Shown here piece after piece: positions 28,447 through 35,996 of a DNA stretch of 64,000 nucleotides (its first letter is position 1; every line of letters starts with the position of its first letter). Both the position numbers and the translations under genes were made by a program. Under the pieces are notes generated by a model. The model saw nothing but the letters and a program-made list of their open reading frames with translations, was not told the DNA's origin and did not search any database. The stretch lies in NCBI RefSeq assembly GCF_040782645.1, contig NZ_CP160403.1, forward strand, positions 6,979,001-7,043,000, in the 5' to 3' direction. The stretch is from Streptomyces sp. HUAS ZL42. Its GTDB lineage: Bacteria; Actinomycetota; Actinomycetes; Streptomycetales; Streptomycetaceae.

Positions 28447-29993
28447 CCTGGTTCCGGCGGCCCTCACCCGACCCCGATCACGATCACGATCACGATCCCG
28501 TCATCCAGGATCACATGGCCCGATCCGCCGCGTGGTTGCACACACAGCTGGGGAGGGCCGACGACGACCAGCAGGCCGAAGCCCTTACAGAGATCAAGCG
28601 CCGGGCAAGCGGCTCGGCCCGGGGTAAGACACGGCCCCGTCCCCGGCGACGTCACGTCGATGCGCTGACCGGTCTGCCCCACCGCGCCTGGCTGATGAAA
28701 CGGATCGGGACGCTGCTGCACGAGGCCGAACGCGCCGGTGTCCGGGCCGCCCTGGTGCTGATCGACCTCGATCGATTCCGCGCCGTCAACCACACCCTCG
28801 GCCATCAAGCCGGCGATCGTCTGCTGCGCCAGATCTCCGACAGGTTGTGTCACGCCCTTCCACGCGGAGCGGAAGCGGCACGTATGGGTGGCGACGAGTT
28901 CGCCGTCATCCTGCCGGCCGCTGCTTCCACCGAGTCCGTGACCGGCATTGCCCGTTCACTCCTGCATGCTCTCGCCTCCCCCTTTTCCCTCGACGGACTC
29001 ACCCTCGTGCTGGAGGCCAGCGCGGGAATCGCTGTCTTCCCCGACCACGCGCTCGACGCCGAGGAGATGCTCCGTCGCGCGGAGGTGGCGATGTACCAGG
29101 CGAAGGCGGATCGCACAGCGGTACAGGTGTACGACGATGGACAGGACTCCCATACCTCGAGCCGGCTTGGGCTGTTGGCCGACCTGCGACAAGCGCTGGA
29201 CGCTCACCAGGTGGAGGTTCACTATCAGCCGGAGGTCGGCTTCGACGGAAAGGTGATCGCTCTGGAAGCCCTGGCTCGCTGGATTCACCCGCAGCGGGGC
29301 GCGGTGCCCCCCAACGAGTTCGTGGGGATCGCCGAATCGTCGGGACTGATGCACCATCTCACGCAGTACGTGCTGGAGGCGGCGCTCGGCCAGGTCGCCC
29401 GGTGGCGAGCGCAAGGCCTGCGAGTGACGGTGTCCGTCAATGTTTCGCCGCATGACATCCAAACACCGGCTTTCGTCGACTCGGTCCTGGACCTCCTTGC
29501 CCGCCACAGCATGCCGGGAGGAGCACTCCAACTCGAGGTCACTGAGGGCGCCTTGGACCAAGACCCCCAACAAGCCGCCGAAGCACTCGACCGGCTGACC
29601 CGCCACGGCGTGAAGATGTCCCTGGACGGCTTCGGCACGGGCTACTCCTCACTGGTGCACCTGCGCCGCCTTCCCCTCGCCGAGCTGAAGATCGACCGTT
29701 CTTTCGTGTCCGACATGGCAATCGAACATGAAGACGCCGAGATCGTGCGCTGCTCGGTGGACCTCGCGCACTCACTCGGCCTGCTCGCCATTGCTGAGGG
29801 CGTCGAGGACGACGAAACCTGGGAACACCTGCGTGACTTGGGCTGCGACGCCGTACAGGGCTGGCTCGTGGCCCCCGCCATGCCCGCCGACGAGGCCACC
29901 GCCTGGCTGCTCGCCCGCGATCGGGGCCCCATCACGGTCAGCCCCCAGGACGAAGGCGCCGACGCGGTGCGGCACATGATTCGAGGATCTTGA
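28443..29993 (+). CDS. GGDEF-EAL cyclic-di-GMP turnover protein
   Basis: A 516-residue protein. The N-terminus has an Asp/His run (DPDHDHDHD) and no transmembrane helix or PAS domain, so it looks cytoplasmic. The GGDEF domain keeps the active-site signature GGDEF near residues 149-153, with DLDRFRAVN and LGHQAGDRLL upstream. The EAL domain keeps EALARW near 274, VNVSP, LEVTEG, LKIDRSFV, AEGVED and VQGW. The usual DDFGTG loop reads DGFGTG near 394, so one metal-binding Asp is Gly and phosphodiesterase activity may be impaired while cyclase activity may persist. It is translationally coupled to the sigma factor. In Streptomyces c-di-GMP controls development through BldD. Confidence 0.9.
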   Translation: MTWFRRPSPDPDHDHDHDPVIQDHMARSAAWLHTQLGRADDDQQAEALTEIKRRASGSARGKTRPRPRRRHVDALTGLPHRAWLMKRIGTLLHEAERAGVRAALVLIDLDRFRAVNHTLGHQAGDRLLRQISDRLCHALPRGAEAARMGGDEFAVILPAAASTESVTGIARSLLHALASPFSLDGLTLVLEASAGIAVFPDHALDAEEMLRRAEVAMYQAKADRTAVQVYDDGQDSHTSSRLGLLADLRQALDAHQVEVHYQPEVGFDGKVIALEALARWIHPQRGAVPPNEFVGIAESSGLMHHLTQYVLEAALGQVARWRAQGLRVTVSVNVSPHDIQTPAFVDSVLDLLARHSMPGGALQLEVTEGALDQDPQQAAEALDRLTRHGVKMSLDGFGTGYSSLVHLRRLPLAELKIDRSFVSDMAIEHEDAEIVRCSVDLAHSLGLLAIAEGVEDDETWEHLRDLGCDAVQGWLVAPAMPADEATAWLLARDRGPITVSPQDEGADAVRHMIRGS

Positions 29994-30133
29994 TCGGACC
30001 TGAGCTCGAAGGGCACTCGCAACTCAGTCCCGGCGGGTGGACCGCATCCACTCCTGTGGACGACACGGAAGCCTGGGGCATTCCCTGGGTTCACTCTGCC
30101 GACGAGGCGTCTCGGCCACCGCGGTGAACGGAG

Positions 30134-30147
30134 TTGAACACGTTCAA
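30134..30147 (+). promoter_or_regulatory. Inverted repeat TTGAACACGTTCAA before the transglutaminase-like gene
   Basis: TTGAAC-AC-GTTCAA lies 55 bp before the gene start. TTGAAC could also serve as a -35 box, with CATGAT 17 nt downstream as a weak -10. A one-base-shorter form of the same sequence recurs at 32820-32832. Confidence 0.4.
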
Positions 30148-30201
30148 TTTCTGCGTCATGATACCTCTGGCCATCCAGGGCGCTCGCTGGACGAGAGGAC
30201 C

Positions 30202-31017
30202 ATGGTCATGACGAGCTCGCTTCTCACGCCGCGAGGCCGTCCCCGCGTCGGTACAACCGGCGAGAGAACGGCGACGGGCAGCACCGCCCCGACACGGATC
30301 CTCGACTGGCGGCATCCGCGTGTCGCCTCGTTGCTTCGGCAGATCGACACGGTCGACATGACAGCGGGCTCGGGGGCCACCCCAGACCCCGCCCGTCAGA
30401 TAGCGACCCTGCGCCAGGCCCACCGACGGATCGCCGCAGCCGTGCGGCCGGTGTACTCGGTGCAGGACGAGCGACCCGTGTCCGAGGTGCTGCGCCGCGG
30501 CCGCGGCTCGTGCAGCCAGCGGCTGGCCGTGCTGGAGTCCGTGGCGCGGGCATCCGGGGTGGCTACGCGGGTGCGCGGCCTGCTGGTTGATGGCGCCTTC
30601 TGGTATCCGCGTTTCCCCCGGCTGCATCGGATCGTCCCGGACCAGGTACTGCTGGCATGGCCCGAATTCCGCCTCGAGGGCCTGTCGTCGACCGTCCACC
30701 CCACCGCGCCCTGGTTGGCCGTCTCGGAACTCTTCGGCAGCCTTGACGAGTTGAGTGGCGGTCATGGTGGTGGCTTCACCAATGCCGGCGCGGAGACGCT
30801 CTTCGAGGCGTTGTCCAGGACGGCGATCGACTGGGACGGTGTGACGCTCTGCCCGGCCGCCGGCGCCACCTGCGATCTCTCGGCCTACGTCCTGGCGGAC
30901 CTGGGCCACTTCGACTCACGCGACGAACTCTTCGCCAGGCACGGCCAGACACTCTGCCTTACGGCGAGACTACTGGCCGAGCCCATCCTGGGTCGTCGTC
31001 GCTCGGCGGCCGGCTAG
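30202..31017 (+). CDS. Transglutaminase-like domain protein
   Basis: A 271-residue protein. The core segment RGSCSQRLAVLESVARASGVATRVRG matches the transglutaminase/protease fold around the nucleophilic cysteine (C104, counting from ATG 30202). The following FPRLHRIVPDQVLLAWPEF supplies the His and a possible acid. The ATG at 30208 is an alternative start with better spacing from GAGAGG. There is no signal peptide, so it is probably cytoplasmic. It may be a cysteine protease or amidase-type enzyme; the substrate is unknown. It appears monocistronic, with an inverted-repeat operator candidate upstream. Confidence 0.65.
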   Translation: MVMTSSLLTPRGRPRVGTTGERTATGSTAPTRILDWRHPRVASLLRQIDTVDMTAGSGATPDPARQIATLRQAHRRIAAAVRPVYSVQDERPVSEVLRRGRGSCSQRLAVLESVARASGVATRVRGLLVDGAFWYPRFPRLHRIVPDQVLLAWPEFRLEGLSSTVHPTAPWLAVSELFGSLDELSGGHGGGFTNAGAETLFEALSRTAIDWDGVTLCPAAGATCDLSAYVLADLGHFDSRDELFARHGQTLCLTARLLAEPILGRRRSAAG

Positions 31018-31542
31018 GGGCACGTCCCGGACGTGTCGGGCTCGGAGTCGGGGCGCCTTTCCTGACCGCAGCCGGGTGAGCGCGTCTTCAGGCACCATCC
31101 GCCCTCCTGCAACGTCCACGCCCCAGCCGACGTCTTTCGACGGGCATGGGGCGTGGACGGGCCTGACTCGCCTCGCCTCGCCGGTCGCCTACTGCCGCTC
31201 GGGGGCGGCTGCCTCGCCTCGCCGGTCGCCTACTGCCTTGGTGGTACGGGTACGACGACACCCACACCGAGCGGATGCCGGGCCTGTCCGTTCATGAGGC
31301 GCCCGACGCGGAGTCGGCCGAGGCCCTGCTGCTCCTGGCCCGGCCGGTGAACCGTGGGGCACCGATCCTTCCCCTGCCGCCCCTGGGAAAAGACCGCCTG
31401 AGCGGAGCTCGATGTGCCTGTGCGGTACGGAGTCAGATGGCACCCTCGAACAACCGCCGTAATCACAATGGAGCGCCCAGGCGCTCAGAACGTCAGATGT
31501 GACGGCCTGTTGCGTGCGAAGGGTCGGGCGGGAGGGCCGAGC
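31018..31542. other. Intergenic region with a direct repeat
   Basis: About 525 bp with no gene I can support. CACGTCC-C-GGACGTG (31020-31034) follows the transglutaminase-like stop. A 27-bp direct repeat is annotated separately. The remaining short open frames have mixed codon use. Confidence 0.4.
31170..31237. repeat. 27-bp direct repeat
   Basis: The 27 bp at 31170-31196 recur without change at 31211-31237 (GCCTCGCCTCGCCGGTCGCC plus ACTGCC, reading through a T). They are 41 bp apart start to start, in noncoding sequence. Confidence 0.75.
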
Positions 31543-31777
31543 ATGTCCACAGGGACACGCCGAATCGTCGCGTGGTCGGTCGGAGTCGCCTGCCTGGCCG
31601 TGGCGACCTGGCTCGTGGCCACAGCGCTGTTCGACCCTCACACCCGGCGCCGCGGTTCGATCCATGCTCAAGGCATCCATGGGCCTCGCGGACACCGTCG
31701 TGGTGGCCAACGTCGAGACGACCGTCGCGCCGTTCAACGAACTGGCGCGCCGGCACGGCATGGCCGGGGACGAGTGA
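31543..31777 (+). pseudogene. Small membrane protein, apparently frameshifted
   Basis: The ATG at 31543 opens MSTGTRRIVAWSVGVACLAV followed by a hydrophobic TWLVATALF helix. After about residue 36 the frame turns into Arg/His-rich text. The sensible continuation (LKASMGLADTVVVANVETTV then APFNELARRHGMAGDE, stop at 31777) is in the next frame. One indel near 31655-31665 would join the two into a protein of about 77 residues. It could be a decayed gene or a sequencing error. Confidence 0.4.
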
Positions 31778-31785
31778 CGGCGTCC

Positions 31786-32292
31786 TCAGAACGCCTGTAG
31801 ACAGCCCCGAGCCTGATCGCCCTTCAGCGTCTGGACGTAGATCTCGATCCACTGCACCTTCTTGCGGCGGTCGTCGTTCACGCATGGCGGGCACACCCCT
31901 GCCCAGCGCGCTTCCTTCAGTGTCTGAGGTTCGGGCAGCCCGAGGTGCGCGAAGCGCTCTCCCTCCGGGGCGAAGTCCTTCTTCTGCGCCTTCAGGGGCT
32001 CTTCGGAGCGTAGGTCTTCCGCGATGCCGTCGGCGTTCTTCCCGGTGGTGACGAAGGAGAGGAGGTAGATGTCCTCCTGCGGGTTGACCTGGACGGCGCC
32101 CTTGGTCTGGGTCGCGCCGTCGGGCACCGCCACGTTCATGAACGCGGACGCCTCGGCCGCGCCCGCCTCCTTGTCCCAGTGCCAGTCACGCCCCTCGCTC
32201 ACGCGGCGATCGCCCCCGTCGGAGCTGGAGCACGAGGCGAGGAGGAGGACGGTTGCCAGTGCCGCCAAGAGGTGGGCACCACGTCGGATCAT
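31786..32292 (-). CDS. Secreted lipoprotein of unknown function
   Basis: A 168-residue protein from ATG 32292, 8 nt after a GAGGAG ribosome site (a TTG one codon upstream is also possible). It has a type II signal peptide: basic MIRRG, hydrophobic AHLLAALATVLLL and lipobox LASC (Cys about residue 20). The mature part contains AFMNVAVPDGATQTKG, a CPPC-like pair in GVCPPCVNDD, and a conserved-looking IYVQTLKG near the end. The predicted location is the outer face of the membrane. The family is not recognised; the pattern suits small actinobacterial lipoproteins with a single globular domain. Confidence 0.7.
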   Translation of the reverse strand: MIRRGAHLLAALATVLLLASCSSSDGGDRRVSEGRDWHWDKEAGAAEASAFMNVAVPDGATQTKGAVQVNPQEDIYLLSFVTTGKNADGIAEDLRSEEPLKAQKKDFAPEGERFAHLGLPEPQTLKEARWAGVCPPCVNDDRRKKVQWIEIYVQTLKGDQARGCLQAF

Positions 32293-32515
32293 CAACGGTT
32301 CTCCTCGTCACCGCGGGAGACGTCCCCCGGGTGCCTTCACGGCCCTGGTCCGGCGGGTTCGCCGTCGCGGGCGTGTCACTGTTCAGGTCGTACGTGTAGG
32401 TGGAGCTGTTGCCCCGCATGTCGAATTCCTGGGCGAGGCCCCTCTTGTGCAGACGCCCCATCTCGGAGTCGGGGATCACCACGCCCCCGGGAAACGTAGT
32501 CGACTTGCCGGCGTC
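32186..32515 (-). pseudogene. C-terminal fragment of an unknown protein with upstream in-frame stop
   Basis: The minus-strand frame reads DAGKSTTFPGGVVIPDSEMG then RLHKRGLAQEFDMRGNSSTYTYDLNSD, which has convincing coding character. An in-frame TGA at 32516-32518 separates it from similar-looking text upstream (PKEPDVWDGHN), and there is no good start. The 3' end runs into the lipoprotein gene start. It looks like the tail of a decayed gene. No family is named. Confidence 0.4.
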
Positions 32516-32592
32516 TCAGTTGTGTCCGTCCCAGACGTCGGGTTCTTTCGGAGTCTTCCGGCACGGGGCGGCAAACCGCTGGTGCGAGGCTT

Positions 32593-32793
32593 TCAGGCAA
32601 CAACCTCGGCAAGTGCACTGGTGAGGGCCGCCGCAAGCATCATCACGGCGAGAAAAGTGGAGGCGGCCCGCATGACAGCACTGGGATAGCTGGCGCCGTC
32701 CAGGCGAGCAAGCTTGCCCGCGGCGACAGCCGCAAGGAGCGCCAGAACGAGTACCAGAACGGCGGTCAGCAGAACAAAGGCGAGATTCGACAC
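32593..32793 (-). CDS. Small two-helix membrane protein
   Basis: A 66-residue protein from GTG 32793, preceded by AGGGAAG. It has two hydrophobic helices (NLAFVLLTAVLVLVLALLAAVAA and STFLAVMMLAAALTSALAEVV) joined by a loop GKLARLDGASYPSAVMRAA. It is transcribed divergently from the HTH-NTPase-TPR gene at 32911. The 117-bp region between them holds a palindrome-like motif at 32820. No function is recognised; such small membrane proteins often sit beside regulators in Streptomyces. Confidence 0.6.
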   Translation of the reverse strand: MSNLAFVLLTAVLVLVLALLAAVAAGKLARLDGASYPSAVMRAASTFLAVMMLAAALTSALAEVVA

Positions 32794-32819
32794 GGCAACT
32801 TCCCTGCGAGTGGTGGTGT

Positions 32820-32832
32820 TTGACGTGTTCAA
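32820..32832 (-). promoter_or_regulatory. Second copy of the TTGAACACGT(T)CAA motif
   Basis: The minus strand reads TTGAACACGTCAA, 27 bp before the small membrane gene, in the divergent promoter region. It is the 30134 motif with one T missing. Confidence 0.35.
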
Positions 32833-32910
32833 CGTCTCGGAAGAGGTGTTTGCCGGCGTGCGTCTGGACGAAGATGAACACCAGCGAACACATGAGAGCG
32901 GGGCGGACGG

Positions 32911-35709
32911 GTGGCCGAGGGAGAGAAGGAGCGCGAGGCAGCGCTGACCGAGTTGCGTGCCCGACTGAACGACGGCCTCGCCCGGTCCCGGCTGACCAAG
33001 TCTCAACTCGCAGTCCAGGCCAGGATGGGGCGCACTACAGTCCAGGAGGCCTTTCGGACAGGGGCTTCTGCTCCCTCAGCCGAGACGGTCGTTGCTCTGG
33101 CCCGTGTGCTGCGCCTTGCGGACGACGAACTTCTCAGGCTCCACCGCACAGCGACTGGGCAAGCCAGCTCCCCGCCCATCGCATACCAGATGCCGGGCAG
33201 GCGGATCAGCGACTGGGATCCGCACGACTTGGAGATACACCCCGCCGGCTTTACCCGGGACAAGCGTGGCTCCGGCGCCGTACCACGAGTACTGCCCGGA
33301 TACGTCATGCGGGCTCATGACCAGGTACTGGCAGACGCGGTCCACGAGGTCGGTGAGGGCCGCAGTCGGATGGTGATCCTGGTCGGAACCTCCTCGACGG
33401 GCAAAACAAGGGCGTGCTGGGAAGCCGTCCAACCACTTGCCCCCGAGGGCTGGCTGCTATGGCATCCCTTTGACCCCACGCGCGTCGAGGCTGCGCTGAG
33501 CGACCTGGAACGCGTGCAGCCCTGCACAGTGGTGTGGCTGAACGAGGCCCATCACTACCTCGGGGACGCCCGAGCCGGTGAGCGGATCGCAGCAGCACTG
33601 CACAGCTTGCTTACGCATCCTGACCGTCGGCCGACCCTCATCCTGGGCACACTGTGGCCCGAGTACGCTGATCGCTATACGGCAATGCCCACTCCGGGCG
33701 ACGCGGATCGACACAGCCGGGTGCGGGAACTACTCGCCGGACGCACCGTCACCGTCCCTGAGGCCTTCGACCGGGACGCGCTGCGCAGAGCAGAGGCTCT
33801 CGCGAAGCGAGGCGACCTGTTGCTGGCCGACACGCTCACCCGGACTCGTGTGGATGGCAGGGTGACACAGGACCTTGCCGGGGCCCCTGCGCTCCTGCGC
33901 CGATACGAGCACGCCACTCCTGCTGCCAGAGCAGTACTGCAGGCTGCGATGGACGCACGTCGCCTCGGCGTGGGCGTCCGTCTCCCACAAGCCTTCTTGA
34001 CCGACGCGGCCATCGACTACCTGAGCAACCGGGACTACGACGAGCTCACCGAAGACTGGGCAGAAGCCGCCTACGCCGACCTTGCCCGCCCAGTCCACGG
34101 CAAACAGGCACCTCTGCGCCGCACGATGCCCCGTCCGAAGCGCCGCCCGCCCGGTAGTTCGACCCCGTCCACAGAGCCCGCAGCGAACACCGGGCCGATG
34201 TTCCAACTCGTCGACTACCTCGAACAACACGGCCGGACCATCCGCAAGCACTTGTGCCCACCCACATCGTTTTGGCACGCCGCTCACCAGCACCTGACCC
34301 ACCCCGGTGACCTGAGAAACCTCGCCTCGGCTGCCCACGATCGACACCGCCTTCAGTGGGCACACGCCCTCCTCGAACGAGCTGCGGACGCAGGCCACAT
34401 CAATGCCCTGATCGACCTGGCGCGGATACGAGAGAAGGACGGAGACCGGGACGCCGCCGAAACCCTCTACCAACGGGCAGCCGACGCCGGCCACATCAAC
34501 GCCTTGTTCAGTCTGGGGCAGTTGCGTGAGACGGCCGGAGACTGGAAGAGCGCCGAATCCTTCTACCAACGAGCCGCCGATAACGGCAACACCAACGCAC
34601 TGATAGTCCTGATGCGTAAGCACGAGAAGGACGGAGACCGGGAAGCCGCAGAAATCCTGCTTCGTCAAACCATCAGCCATGGCCGCACCAAGCTTCCCGT
34701 GAGTCTGGCGAAGCAGCGAGATGGGAACCGGAAAGGTGCTCAGCCGCTGCTTCAACGATCCGCGGACGCCGGTCGCAGCAGCGCACTGATCGACCTGGCG
34801 CGCATGCGCGAGAAGGACGGAGACCGGGAAGCCGCAGAAATCCTGCTTCGTCAAACCATCAGCCATGGCCGCACCAAGCTTCCCGTGAGTCTGGCGAAGC
34901 AGCGCGATGGGAACCGGGAGAGTGCTCAAGCGCTGCTTCAACGCACTGCGGACGCCGGCCGCACCAGCGCCCTGGTCGACATGGCGCGCATGCGGGAGGC
35001 AGGCGGAGACCGGGAAGCCGCAGAAGCGCTACTTCGTCAAGCTGCGGAGGCCGGCCACACCAGGGCCCTGATCGACCTGGCGCGCATGCGCGAGAAGGAC
35101 GGGGACCGGGAAGGCGCCGATACCCTCTACCAACGGGCAGCCGACGCCGGCCGCACCAGCGCCCTGGTCGACATGGCGCGCATGCGGGAGGCAGGCGGAG
35201 ACCGGGAAGCCGCAGAAGCGCTACTTCGTCAAGCTACGGAGGCCGGCCACACCAGCGCCCTGATCGACCTGGCGCGCATGCGCGAGAAGGACGGGGACCG
35301 GGAAGGCGCCGATACCCTCTACCAACGGGCAGCCGACGCCGGCCACACCAGCGCCCTGGTCATCCTTATGCAAATGCGGGAAGAGGACGGTGATCGGGAG
35401 GGCGCTGAATCCTTCTACCAACGGGCCGCCGACGCTGGTCACACGAACGCCCTGGCCATCCTTATGCAAATGCGGGAGAAGGCCGGGGACGTGGAAAGTG
35501 CCGAATCCCTACTCATCCACGCCGCTGAGAACGGTCACACGAACGCGATGGTCAAGCTGGCGCGGAGATTGGAGAGGGACGGGGACGTGGATCGAGCCGA
35601 ATCCTTGCTCCGCCGAACCGCCGATTTCGGCGATGCTTGGCGGTTTTCGCGAGACGGTCGCTGGCCGTATGGGCTGGATCCGGATGGAACGCCGACCCAG
35701 CCCTGGTAG
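32911..35709 (+). CDS. HTH - STAND-type NTPase - TPR/Sel1-like repeat protein
   Basis: A 932-residue multi-domain protein from GTG 32911. Residues 25-75 form an XRE-like helix-turn-helix (LTKSQLAVQARMGRTTVQEAF and SAETVVALARVL). An NTPase follows with P-loop GTSSTGKT near residues 159-166, and TVVWLNEAHHYLG fits a Walker B. From about residue 480 to the end there are roughly thirteen 31- to 33-residue helical repeats of the form AADAGHTSALIDLARMREKDGDREGAETLYQR. The architecture suits a signal-transducing or defence STAND protein with a repeat sensor. The repeats include near-identical DNA duplications, so the sensor has changed recently. No partner effector gene is evident. Confidence 0.8.
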   Translation: MAEGEKEREAALTELRARLNDGLARSRLTKSQLAVQARMGRTTVQEAFRTGASAPSAETVVALARVLRLADDELLRLHRTATGQASSPPIAYQMPGRRISDWDPHDLEIHPAGFTRDKRGSGAVPRVLPGYVMRAHDQVLADAVHEVGEGRSRMVILVGTSSTGKTRACWEAVQPLAPEGWLLWHPFDPTRVEAALSDLERVQPCTVVWLNEAHHYLGDARAGERIAAALHSLLTHPDRRPTLILGTLWPEYADRYTAMPTPGDADRHSRVRELLAGRTVTVPEAFDRDALRRAEALAKRGDLLLADTLTRTRVDGRVTQDLAGAPALLRRYEHATPAARAVLQAAMDARRLGVGVRLPQAFLTDAAIDYLSNRDYDELTEDWAEAAYADLARPVHGKQAPLRRTMPRPKRRPPGSSTPSTEPAANTGPMFQLVDYLEQHGRTIRKHLCPPTSFWHAAHQHLTHPGDLRNLASAAHDRHRLQWAHALLERAADAGHINALIDLARIREKDGDRDAAETLYQRAADAGHINALFSLGQLRETAGDWKSAESFYQRAADNGNTNALIVLMRKHEKDGDREAAEILLRQTISHGRTKLPVSLAKQRDGNRKGAQPLLQRSADAGRSSALIDLARMREKDGDREAAEILLRQTISHGRTKLPVSLAKQRDGNRESAQALLQRTADAGRTSALVDMARMREAGGDREAAEALLRQAAEAGHTRALIDLARMREKDGDREGADTLYQRAADAGRTSALVDMARMREAGGDREAAEALLRQATEAGHTSALIDLARMREKDGDREGADTLYQRAADAGHTSALVILMQMREEDGDREGAESFYQRAADAGHTNALAILMQMREKAGDVESAESLLIHAAENGHTNAMVKLARRLERDGDVDRAESLLRRTADFGDAWRFSRDGRWPYGLDPDGTPTQPW
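34951..35334 (+). repeat. 192-bp tandem duplication inside the STAND gene
   Basis: Copy 1 (34951-35142) and copy 2 (35143-35334) differ at two positions by my reading; each encodes two 32-residue repeats. A second pair, 34624-34731 and 34810-34917 (186-bp offset, about 108 bp), differs at one base. Confidence 0.85.
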
Positions 35710-35865
35710 AAGGCCGTATCGGGGCGTCTCCGGATCCGTCGAGTAGATGCCCTTGTGTGCAGCGGTTGGCGGAGGTCGGAAGAAGGCTGGTGCGGGTGGG
35801 GGCCGCTGAACGGTGCTCGCCATGGGCGATCAGCGCCTGGCCAACCAGTCTGCATATGAAGGACG

Positions 35866-35894
35866 TTGACCCGGCGCAGTCACACCAGCACAAT
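35866..35894 (+). promoter_or_regulatory. SigHrdB-type promoter of the Tat-exported enzyme gene
   Basis: TTGACC (35866-35871), a 17-nt spacer and CACAAT (35889-35894). Transcription would start near 35901, just before the LacI-type operators. Confidence 0.65.
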
Positions 35895-35906
35895 GAGCCC
35901 GCACGC

Positions 35907-35936
35907 TTGAGAGCGCTCTCAAAGAGAGCGCTCTCA
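35907..35936 (+). promoter_or_regulatory. Tandem LacI-family operators
   Basis: TTGAGAGCGCTCTCAA (35907-35922) is a perfect 16-bp palindrome; a second core GAGAGCGCTCTC (35924-35935) follows with centres 15 bp apart. The central GAGCGCTC is typical of LacI/GalR regulators of sugar genes in Streptomyces. The pair covers the start of the transcript from the promoter just upstream. No LacI gene is in the window. Confidence 0.8.
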
Positions 35937-35996
35937 AATCCGAGACGCTCCAGTCCACACCCCGCCCCTTCGCCCCGCACCCCTCAAGGGAGTCCC

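Noticed and set aside
34380..35600. CRISPR or satellite array
   Set aside because: The repeats are in frame and encode TPR-like helices of one protein.
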